A model generated the notes under the pieces. The model made no database searches. It saw only the letters and a program-made list of their open reading frames with translations, and was not told the origin of the DNA. A stretch of DNA of 64,000 bases from Glandiceps talaboti (taxonomy: Eukaryota > Hemichordata > Enteropneusta > Spengelidae). Position numbers and translations under genes: made by a program. The stretch is taken from the NCBI RefSeq assembly GCF_964340395.1, contig NC_135554.1:16204092-16268091 (forward strand). Direction: 5' to 3'. Below are positions 38,301-50,967 of this stretch, one piece after another; position 1 is the stretch's first letter, and each line of letters begins with the position of its first letter.

Positions 38301-41300
38301 TTTATAACATCTATGTTGCATCACTGTAGTTGCAATTGATAATACTACATGTACTATGTTCATTCATAGAAGTTCTTCTTCACTGTCTATGAATGAACAT
38401 AGTCCTTTTCGAGCAATGAATTTAGAATGATTGTAACAAACTAAATTCCAGAGTGACTATACTTTCACCATTTGCTTTGATTCTTGGAACCATAAACATT
38501 ATTTGTTCTTCATAGGTCCATTCTGACTGGGTTGTTTCCCCCTACCTCTGGTACAGCCTACGTATGATATATCACCATGATATACATTGCCAGTAACAAT
38601 AATTTTGTTTTTCTTAGGTCCATTCTGACTGGATTATTTCCCCCTACCTCTGGTACAGCCTACGTATATGACCATGATATACAAACTGACATTGATGAAG
38701 TCAGGAAGAGTATGGGAATGTGTCCACAACATAATGTGCTCTTTGACCAGTAAGTAACGTTTCATTTTTCTATCTTTCTGGATTTTTTCAAATTTTCCAT
38801 GAAATCTGACCAACTATTAAAAACATTATTAGAATTGTGCAAACAAGAGTAAAGTTGTTCATCTCCCTGGCATTGTTTTTTTTCTCCATCAACTAAACTT
38901 TGCCAAGACTGCATGAAGGATACAAACTACATAATGGTATTGAAAAAGTGAATAAGAGTAAAGTGAATCTAGAATGCCATGTTATCAAATCCTTAATGAA
39001 CCCATTTCAAAAATTAAGCAAAAAAAGATACAAATTATTACAGCTAGTTAGGGTCTGTCTGTCCACCAGTTACCCCCCCCCCCCCCCCCCACTAGAGTGT
39101 GACATCATAACATGTTAGGATATTATCTCAATATAACACATGTCATCATTTTACTCCCATACACAGTCTGACAGTGGGTGAACATCTGTGGTTCTATGCC
39201 AGACTAAAAGGATTGACCAATAGACAAGTAAAAGAAGAGATGGAACAAATGATACGAGATATTGGACTACCACATAAAAGAAATGAAAAGTCCAAACATC
39301 TATCAGGTATGGCACATTGCTGTCAAAACTGTAATGTGAACTTTTCTATGTTTATTTATTTGTTTATTTCAACACTTCCTAACCTCCTGAGGTATTACAA
39401 AAGGTTACCCAGCTAATTAATACAAAATTGATATACTGTGTATTAAAGGCTAATGTATTTATTGAATAGAATTATCAGTTTAGATTATTTTTTTGGAAGT
39501 GTTTGTAAGTTGTCTGATTGCTTTTGTTGACAGGTGGAATGAAGAGAAAGTTGTCCGTAGCCATTGCATTTGTTGGTGGTAGTCGCGTTGTAATCTTAGA
39601 TGAACCTACAGCTGGTGTAGATCCGTATGCAAGGAGAAGCATATGGGATTTACTGAGCAGGTATAGGAAAGGTGAGAGGTCATTGTAATACTTATCGATA
39701 CCATGGCAGTACTACTAGTGGGACTAGAATATGTAAATATTCAATGAGATACTTCTCAATATCTTTACTTAGGGTAGTAAGTAGATAGAATCTACTTGAT
39801 TCACTTGTCACTCTACAAAAGTTCTCAAACAATAATATAGTTCAGTATTATGTAAATAGTGCTAGTTTTACTGAACTTTTTTATTCACAGCAGGCATAAT
39901 TCTATTATAATACACATTCACAGTTTATCAATTTCAATATATACTGCATCTCACTAAATTGTCATTCATGTATTTGTTGGGTGTTTGATGGCCGAAGAGT
40001 TATCTCGTACTCATTTACCTCTACAGTCTAGGCTCGAACCCACCCGGTGTCAGCTGGGTTTGATTCAAAATTAACCAGGTCTGTATGTAAGAAGGATGGT
40101 GCTCAGTTTTTCTCTGGGTATTCCAGTTTCGTCCTGCTTTTCAACACTAGGACGCTATGGTGTTGCTCAGTGGTGACTATTCAACAAATTGCCGAATTTA
40201 TTTGGACGTAGAAAGATTACAATGTTATGTATTTGTAGCTAGTTTCCATACAATGACAGTTTTCTAACTCCTGAGACTGTTCTTACTGATTGTTAGGTCG
40301 TACCATCATTCTGACAACCCATCACATGGATGAGGCTGATATCCTTGGTGACCGCATCGCTATCATCTCACAAGGAAAACTGAAATGTTGTGGTTCATCT
40401 CTCTATCTGAAAAGTCAGTTTGGAAACGGATACTACCTGGTGCTGGTAAAGAAGTCAAAGAAATTAAGCTGGAACGAACAAGCTAAAGAGGTAGGGTTTT
40501 ATAAACACCATGTTAGGGACTCTTGACAGCTGGAATGAACAGGCTAAGGAGGTAGGGTTTATAAACACCATGTTAGGGACTCTGGACAGCTGAAACGAAC
40601 AAGTACATACTTCCACTATAACAAATCACATGCACGTGTCCTTGTTGGTTTAGCTTTATCAAATGAGTATTTTGCATAAATAATGATTAGGTTTTCACTG
40701 TAATTTACTATGGAATTTACATGGGATAGTAAACCAATGGGAGTTTAAATACTAAGCCTGTTGTAGGCAGAAATGAGTACCAATTGAAACAGTATACTTT
40801 TACACTTGATATGAATGCTATAAATGAGTGTAGCACATAGAGAAAGTGCTTTACTTCAGTGTTACTCATTGCATGTATTTACATAATTTACTCTACACAG
40901 GATGGACTAGATAATGTTGATGAAGGTCTTGGATCAGAACTAAGTAGTCGTTGTGATAGTATGTCTACCACTCCATTGACAGGGAGCTCCTCAAGATCAA
41001 CTGAAAGTTCAAACACAGGAGGTAGTGTATTACCAATATTACATTCTGATTTGAATCGTTTTGTAGAAATAAACACAATGTGTTGACAGGCAGTGATCAT
41101 TGCAATTACAGTACTAGGAGATAATATGATATTAAACATAAACACAGTTCACTCTGAATGATGGATGATTGTCAACATCTTTTTGGGGATTCCAAACCTC
41201 TCATAGTGTGAATCAGATTACAGTGGTGCCAAGTTTGAGGACGCATGCACAGGGGGTGTCACACATTGATTATTCTTCAGTACATTACGATATCTGTACA

Positions 41301-44300
41301 ATGGCATACAAATGAGCACCTGTGCAGGACGTATTTAAATTAAACTTTTTTTGGCATGTAATGCTTAATCTGATTGTAATTTATGTCAACATTTTGTATT
41401 GTGTTCCAGTGAGAATATACTGTGATGAAAGAACAGTGACACAGTTTGTTCAGAGTCAGATACCTGGAGCTGAGTTAGCTGAAACCACTACTACTGAACT
41501 CACCTACCTACTACCAACTGAGGCAACCAAAAGTGGAGCATTTGAAAGACTGTTCAACGGTCTGGATCAGAATATGCAGAAACTGAATATATCTAGCTAT
41601 GGCATATCAGATACTTCACTTGAAGAGGTAGGTCAGGAGGTCAAGGAAAGGTCAGGTCATAATTGTGATTATGTAAATTTATTCGGAAAGGGAAAGAAGT
41701 TAATTTCTGATAAATCAATGATAGTGATTTTTCAATAAATATTTGAAAACCAAATTTCCTTTCTGACTTGATACGTGGTATATATTGTAAAGTTGTAAGA
41801 ATTGAAAGAAAGATTGTGATGTGATCACTTTTAATTGTTTATCAGATATTCCTGAAAGTGGCAGATGATTTTGAAGAACCTCTCAACAAACAAAAACAAG
41901 CCGTGAATGATACCGGACGACTGCCCAGACCATTTATGGGGCTAAGAAGTCTACGCAGGAAACGATTAGAAAAACAACAACAGAAACATAAAGACAAAAC
42001 ACAGTTGTTGAGTGACACTGATCGTAAGTCTATCATTTTCTGAAATTTTGTCTGAATTTTCACAAAAATTTATTTTATTCTCATTTTATCATTATGATGT
42101 CATAATTTTGAGCTATGCAAATTCTGCTATGGTTACATTTATATTTGACATTCATTTGATAAAAGCATAAACAGATTTTTTTTTTAATGTCTTCAAAATG
42201 ACTGCAATTTGTTATATTTTCCTTGAATATGTGTGGTTTTATTTTGCTGTTGTGATTTTGCTGCCATTATTACTCCAATGTGAAAGTAAAACTGTAAGAT
42301 ACTTTTGTTGGTAACACTAGAAGTTTTTATTTTGTTGAAACGTATCATAGACATTCCTCCAGCGTCTACGTCTAGTGCCACCAACAATTGTATCTTTCTA
42401 CAGTCTGTGTGAAAGTTTGCCATTTCGATTTTGCTCTTAGATCACAGACAAGCTACTCAGATATCCCAAACACCTGCTGATCACATTGCATGTGTCCCAG
42501 CTGCGAGTTTTTCCAATGTGGATATAGCGGAATCTGATACAGATACAGATACAGCTTGCACAGCCAAGCCTTGTCATGATCATGATACAGTATCACTGCC
42601 ATCAATGTCATCTGTATCATCCTCATCATCCATGTCACCATTAGCAACTCCTCCTCCTCCATCCCAGGAAAACGATGCTGCTGCGGAGCAATCTCAGACT
42701 CTATTAAAAGATACCTCACTCAAAGCCAAATTCCGAAAGGGTAACAAAATGCCATTCATTATATTTTATTTTAACCCATAATGCTTCCATGTGTATCTCA
42801 GTTGTCATTAGTCATCTCAGCATGCTACCATAACTTTCTCATTTGTGTTGCTTTGTGTGAATATTTTCTGTCATTTTTTTTCATTATTTACTCAGTAATA
42901 GAAGGATCTTATATAGATGTCTAGAATGCGTTATTGTAATACATATACCATAGGCCAATATGACAATGTAATGCATCATGATTTTACGACATGGGTAGAC
43001 TGAAAGATCTACCGTTGAGGGCGCTCTTCTCATCCTGAGAACACCACTGAGAAGGGATGATAAGGACGCCTCCAGTGACATATTTTACATTCTTACTCTA
43101 TGAATAAATTATGGAAAAATTATACATAACATCTACTTCAAAGTGTATTGAAGTGTAAGAGCATGCTATCTATAAAATATAAAAGGAACTCTAACATTGT
43201 CAATATTGATTCATATCTTCAATTTCAGTGGTATGTTTTTATAGAAAATCTTCTGCACTAACTGTAACTGGAGTATTATCTTTTTGATCAGACAACCAAC
43301 AATATATTCACTGAAAAAAATGTTTAAATACCAATAAATAGACATTGTACGTCAATTAGAGGTCCATTTTGTCTATAAGTAATATAGTAATAAGTTGAAA
43401 TTTGATTTATTGGGGTGCTGATTTTTGAATGCTGACCCCAAAAAATTAATTTGATTGGGTATATCTTCATATTTATACTGTTACATAAATATGTTTTCCT
43501 ACAGGTGATTGAGCACTCCTCAGGATGTACAGTATTATGAATAAGTCGTTATGTATCTTATAAAATAGTTTCAAAAACCTTCCAGTTGTATCTATATAAT
43601 ATGATAACTATTTAAGTGTCAACAGTAATATCATTTCATATTTGTTTAGATTTCCTCCATTTTCATTTTGGATCCCTTCTGTGAAATCATTTCAAGTTTT
43701 ACAACATGTCATACTTTGTTTATCAATGTTTGCTTATCTGTAGCCATGGCAACAGCCTCCAGTCCCTTCACTTCATCAGTATCATCACCTACAGTTGAAC
43801 TGGTCAAATACAACAAGAACTCGGCCAGCTCAGTAGCTACCACTGATGGACAGGTCGAATTACCAACATCTCCAACAATTGAAGAAGATAGACAGGGTAT
43901 ATTACACACTCAGACACTTTTATTTAGAATGACTTGTCTGATGGTTTTGCTGTAGAAGCACAAATCTTGCACATATCAGGCATCCTAACAGCACAGGTTC
44001 CGTACCGCTGCCTGCACAGTCATTCATCTGCATGCCCAGTAACTAACTAATACTTATTTTGTATGTTAAAGGGGCACAAACTGAGTTTGTAAGCTTTTTA
44101 CCCAAGTGAAAGTAAATACATAAAACCTCAATTGAACTATTTTCATTAAATTTTAATGTCGATACATGTCTTCTATGACATTATAGTTGTCTTCTCAATA
44201 TGTTAGAACAGTTGATTGTGTGTTGGACATTTCCTCAACATTTTTAATATGTGCAATAAATTACATTATTGGACTGTGTATGAGTGATAAATTAATACCA

Positions 44301-47300
44301 GTTTTGAGTTCAGTCAATTGCAAGGAATGGTTAAGTATTCTTTAGTAAGTAGAATACTGTGAGTACCTTTTAAATAATTTGCACCCAAAAACATAACTCA
44401 GCTTGTGTCCCCTTTAATGCTCTTTTCTTTTCTTTCACCAGAATTAACCTTGTTTTTCTCTTCAAGCAATTGTGCTACAACAACTAAGCATTCCTGTATT
44501 ATGTGTCTAACAATAATCTATGCGTTAATCTCATGTGGCTTTGTTACGTTGTGGTGTTACAGAACTGTGAAATTAGACAGGACAAACGGAAAATATATTG
44601 ATAAAAAAATCTGATATTAGACAGAGATAAACTGAAAAATATAGTTTATATTTATTTATTTGCATACTTGTTTGCTTTATTGGTACTAACAAAGGTGTGC
44701 TTGTCGATAAGGTAAAATTGCATGTAAATTATGTGCTATAGTTTATGCAAATTAGTAAGACTTCAAAGCTGATGCCAATTAGTTCTAATTACATTTTTTT
44801 GTATATGCAAATATGTCAATGAAAATTTGTTATAAATTGACATATTGGAACCTAGTATAACATAAAACATAAAGTGTTTGTACTACCATACCACAGAATA
44901 TGTTGGTGAATATCATTAGTGTTCATTTACATATTATGAATAGTTAAACATGTCATTTGCATATTATTTGTAGATATGGATTCTGACACTGAGTCTGCCT
45001 ACGAGGGCAGTCTGACTAGCGATCTGTATGACCTAGGTCAGTCTAAGATCACAGGATCCAGACGCTACCTTCGACAATTCCAGGCCCTCATTATAAAGAG
45101 ATTTAATAACTCCAGGAGAAATGTCAAATCATTCATTGCACAGGTAAGATAAAATCATTCATTGCACAGGTAAGATAAACACCTATGCCTTAGATAACCA
45201 ACAAATATTTGACATTTTGAACTGTTTGTACGATATTGAAAAAAACAAACTGAGGTCTCTTTCTCTTGTCACTACATTTTTGTCAGGACATATATAATTA
45301 TTTTATGAGTAATTATTAGATTTCATGTTGTAAGCTCAGACTGACAGTTTCATCATTCTTGGTATACTTGAATTTTTCAGACTCAGTCCTTATTCGTGAT
45401 TTTTTTCACGTGGTTCTTGACAGAAGATAGGGGACAGAGACACTGTATGTTTTTTACAATGATAATTAGTCTTATATGCTAGGCCAAAAAATAAAAAATA
45501 GTTTCTGGTGCGGCAACATGTTTTTTTTAAATTTTTACTCTCAAGAAACCTGTCACTCAATCTACTATTTATAGCAGTTACTGTTCTTTTTATTTAGTAC
45601 TTTAGAGCAAGTTTGTATGTGGGGTGACTATCATTTGCTTGTTCATGATTGGCACTGCAGTTTCCTTCACTGAAGTAGGGGGGGTTATTTTTGTGTGTCC
45701 TCCCAGATCTGCAGACTGTTTTGGCTGGACAAACATGAAAATAAAAAGACCGACACAAGGGTATTTCAGTGACCAGAAACAATTCCTTTTTTGGCCTTAT
45801 GTAAATTTCACTATGTTTTTCGAATGAAATGCCCTTATTATAAATGCAACTCACTATAATAGCTGAGACATAATTGGATTTAAATCTCCAGCCGTGGTCA
45901 ATCACAGTTATTTGATAAAACATATTTTTTCACTTCACTAGGTGCTTGTTCCTGTGGTCTTTATATTGCTGACATTGTTATTTTCATTACTGGTTCCACC
46001 AATGAGAGAAGCACCGTCAGTACAACTGATGCCCTGGTTGTACCCAGGCAGACAGCTACACATGTTTTCAAGTCAAGATACTCCTGATAATGCACTGTCT
46101 CAGAGCTTAGATCAGAATTTACATTACACACCTGGTATCGGAACACGATGTATGACACCTCAACCAGTGATAGAGTGAGTATCAAAATTTACATATTACA
46201 CCTGGCATAGTGTTGCAATATGTGTGCAACCTCAACCAATGATGTCACAGTTAGAATTTGCACATGTATTGGAGACACAATGAATGACACCTCAACCAAT
46301 GGTAGAGTATCAATATTTACATATTACACCTGGCATAGTGTCAATGTATGCTACCTCAACCAATGATATCACAGTTAGAATTTGCACATGTATTAGAGAC
46401 ACAATGAATAACACCTCAACCAATGGTAGAGTATCAATATTTACATATTACACCTGGCATAGTGTCAATGTATGCTACCTCAACCAATGATATCGATGTC
46501 AGAATGTGCATATTACACATGTGTTAGGGACAGAGTGAATGACACTTTAACCAAAGGTAGAGAGTATCAAAATTGACATACAATAGTACATCTTGGAAAG
46601 GGACACATTTATACCTCAAGGAGTGGAGTAGAATTATCAGAATTTGCATATTTCACCTGGCAAAGCCCTTGCACTATATATGTCAACCCCGATAAGAGTA
46701 TCTATCAGAGTTTATACTTGGTACAGGAATATTAAGATTTCTGACAGTGCAGCATAGAAAACTGTCCGACATCTTGCATAGCACACCTGGTAAAGCGACT
46801 TGGAGAACTATACCTGACCTGGCCAAATATTTCAGAAGATCTAAATAGAAAATTGTTATTTTCATTTCTATCTTAATACACCAGTGATACATTTATGTAT
46901 GTACACTTTCATTCTTTGTTTAGTGAATTGTACAGTTTTATATATCAATTTTCAAATGATGACCAATTATGAGTGAAATTAAATCTATGGCTCTGGTGGA
47001 TTGCTTTCCCCATTATACTTTTTTTTCAGGGATCTTCCATGCATGGAGTCTGAGGCTACTAAGTGGATCAAACCAGAAATGTCACAAGCTGTTCAACAAG
47101 TATACAGTCAGTATAATCTGACTGATGACAACCCTTCACCACCATGTGACTGCTCATCAGGATCCCAGCAGTGCCCACTAGGTGCAGGGGGACCCGCACC
47201 TATTTACAGAGTTACACAGACAACAGAGGTTATGTTGAACATGACAAATCGAAATGTGACAGATTACTTGGTTAAGACTACTGATGACTACACTGGTGTC

Positions 47301-50300
47301 AGATATGGTGGATTGAGTTACTTAGAGTTGAACAGCCTGGCTCCAGATCCGTCAACTCTGATGAATACATATAATAATATATCACAGAATCTCGATCAGA
47401 ATCTGACTCAGAGGATGAATGTCACTGATATACCTGTAAGTATCCGACCATTGAGAATATCTATAACAATATGAATCAAAATCTCAGTCAGAATTTTACT
47501 CACTGATAATGCCATTGATTTGCCACAAAGTAGTAGTAAGTCTTTTGAAAATCTGCATATGTGACAGAATCTCAATCTAAAGCCAACTCAGCTATTAAAG
47601 TGACATTGATTTACTCTTTAGATATTTATTCAATTTTGGATATAGCTGACAATATCTCAAAGAATCTCAATCCAAATTGTACCTGAATTTCAATGGTTAA
47701 TAATAAGTATTCAATCTTCAAATAATCAATACCAATATGTTACATAATCTCAGTCTGAATCCCACTACTCAGTTTTAAATTACCAGTGTTAATATTCAAT
47801 GTTTCTGATGACTACAAAGCTAGATCTTAGTTATATATGCAACATTTTACGAAACTATCTCAATCAGTAACATGGAAATCCAAAGAAACGATAATTTACT
47901 GATGTAAAAATATTCTTGATGTACAATTTTTACTGGTCACTTTTTAATACATCTTATACTTGAGAAATGTTTATGATTAGGCCAAAAAAAAATATATCTG
48001 GTTCTGGTCAGGGTAAACTTTCTAAAGTGGTACGACGACGTGAATTTTTTTTTTTCCTAATTTTTTTTTTTTTTTTTGCAAATTAGTAAATACACATTTT
48101 TTTTGACACTTTACATACTCTGTTCTATCATATTCATCTCTTGAAAAACTTCCTTTTTCTTCAAAGCAGTTTAGGCTTTGTATTTAAGCAGTCTTGGCAT
48201 GTAGGGTAGATTTCAGCTGCTTGTTCTCCTGATATCAGGAATAAATAAGGAACAGGAAAGCAAAAATTATCCTAAAAAAAAAGGATCGACGCGAGGGTAT
48301 TCAGGGCATGTGTGCTCTGACCAGAACCAGATATATATATTTTTGGGGGGCCTTAGATTATGACATATTTTGTGATTATTTATGTTTGATATTTTATTTT
48401 AGCAGATAGACCAATCAACTTTACAGAAAATATACAGCACTGTTCTAAATATGGTAACCCTGGATAATACTAAGGTAAGAAAGCTACTATGGACTGGTTT
48501 ACACTACTACAGGTAATCTTTACCATGTCACAAAATGATGAGATTCCGGAAAAACCAGTAGTGTATTAATCTTTCATTTTCCCAGTATTTTTCCATTATT
48601 CAGCATGGAAGTACTCATTTCATAGCAGTGATTACTACCATTTAACATGACTTGCCATTTTAGCTCTATTTCTCACAGTTCAACAAAATGAAACTGGGTG
48701 AATATTTTTAAATTCTTGAAAAAGCCCACTCATGGTGTGAAAGTAGTCGAACATTCAAGCCATTTTTGTAGTACTGTACTGTATTACTATAGAATATTTA
48801 GCAGCAACATTTTGACAATTAATCTTGGGACCAGTGTATGACATACAGTATCCATGTAGATTGTCAAGTTTCAATGTTTTGCTGATTTAGAAGTTAAATT
48901 GTAGGGAACATTGTTTAAAAAGTAGAGTATCAACTTATTTGTGTCCAGATAAAATTTTAGTGTTCCTCTTAAATTTTCATGTAGCTATGTGTATGATGGA
49001 AGATATTTTTCAAAAAGTACAGTATGGATAAATAGATTGTCTTTGTGTTGATCAAATATCAATGTTTATCTATTTTAGATAGGGACATGTATGACATAAC
49101 ATCATTAAAATGTAGAGTGATATTGATATCGAGATTGTCGTCATTTTGATCAAATTTCAATGTTTTGTCTATTTTGATAGGTATGGTGGAATAATAAGGG
49201 ATACCATGCCTTACCTTCTTATATGAATGTGATGAATAATATGTTACTTAGAGCCAATATACCAGCTGATGAGAAACCAGAAGAGTATGGCATAACAGGT
49301 TATAACCATCCTATGAATAGAACTGAGAGTCAAATGGGATCGATTTTATAGTGAGTTTTATCCTTGTCTTCTTGCTCAGTCGTTTGTGTAGATTTATATT
49401 TTATTTCTCCAGCTTGGCAATGTTGGCAGTTTTTTCCACTGTGTCATGTTTAGTAATGCAGTGGTACTTGGGTATATAATGCATTCCAACACATAACTTT
49501 GAAATCAAAGTATCAAGCATTTTGTTTCATTGTCTGGATAAATGCCTAACCTATGTGGGTGGGTGGGTGGGTGGGTGGGTGGGTGGGTGGATGGATGGAT
49601 GGTTGGTTAGTTGGTTGGTTGGTTGGTTGGTTGGTTTGTTGGTTGGTTGGTTGGTTTGTAGGAAAGGGGGAGGGGAGTAGGATGAATGGATTGATGGATG
49701 ATGGATGGATGGATAACACACAATTTAAGAGAGAATTGACAGAAACAGACCTAATTACAATGTGCTGTAATTGTAATGTTTGTCTCATATACTCATACCA
49801 TCCAGTCTTGTAATAATAACTAATTGTATGTTTGTATTCATACAGCTGGTACTCTGTAGTAGACCTTGGTATAGCTACATTCACAGTATTTGCCTTGGCA
49901 TTTGTACCATCTAGTTTTGTGGTCTATCTTATACAAGACCGGTCTAGTAGCTCTAAACATCTACAGTTTGTCAGTGGTCTTAACTCTACAATATACTGGA
50001 TAACACATCTATTCTGGGATCTGGTGAGTATAGTCATACACAGATTTTCTGTCTTTCAAGTTGGGATAATTTCTATGCGTACTATATACTTCAACTCATA
50101 CACGTGTGTTTCATATTTAGGAAAACATAACATGATGAATTCAATAATAGTTAGGTAACTTTGTGTTGACTTTGTCAGACAAGTTTTGTAATTCATGTCT
50201 TCAATTAATTTGATGCCTTACGTATGTATGTATGTATGTATGTATGTATGTATGTATGTATGTATGTATGTATGTATGTATGTATGTATGTATGTATGTA

Positions 50301-50921
50301 TGTATGTATGTATGTATGTATGTATGTATGTATGTATGTATGTATGTGTGTGTATGTATGTATGTATGTATGTATGTATGTATTTATGTGTGTGTATGTA
50401 TGTATGTATGTATGTATGTATGTATGTATGTATGTATGTATGTATGTATGTATGTACATGTATGTATGTATGTATGTATGTATGTATGTATGTATGTATG
50501 TATGTATGTATGTATGTATGTATGTATGTACATGTATGTATGTATGTATGTATGTATGTATGTATGTATGTATGTATGTATGTATGTATGTATGTATGTA
50601 TGTATGTATGTGCATACATGCTTTGATAGTAATTGATTAGCACATATATACATACATACATACCTACATACATACATACATACATACATACATACATACA
50701 CACATACATACATACATACATACACACACACATATATACATACATACATACATACATACATACATACATACATACATACATACATACATACATACATACA
50801 TACATACACACATACATACATACATACACACACACATATATACATACATACATACATACATACATACATACATACATACATACATACATACATACATACA
50901 TACATACATACATACATACAC

Positions 50922-50967
<46 letters not shown>

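Noticed and set aside
38516-38570. Use of the upstream exon 23 copy as the real exon
   Set aside because: The reading frame meets TGA after about 17 codons and the sequence then departs from the ABCA family. The downstream copy continues into the conserved Q-loop.
45594-45923. 109-codon minus-strand ORF
   Set aside because: Overlaps the family A MITE and intron sequence. Not homologous to anything recognised.
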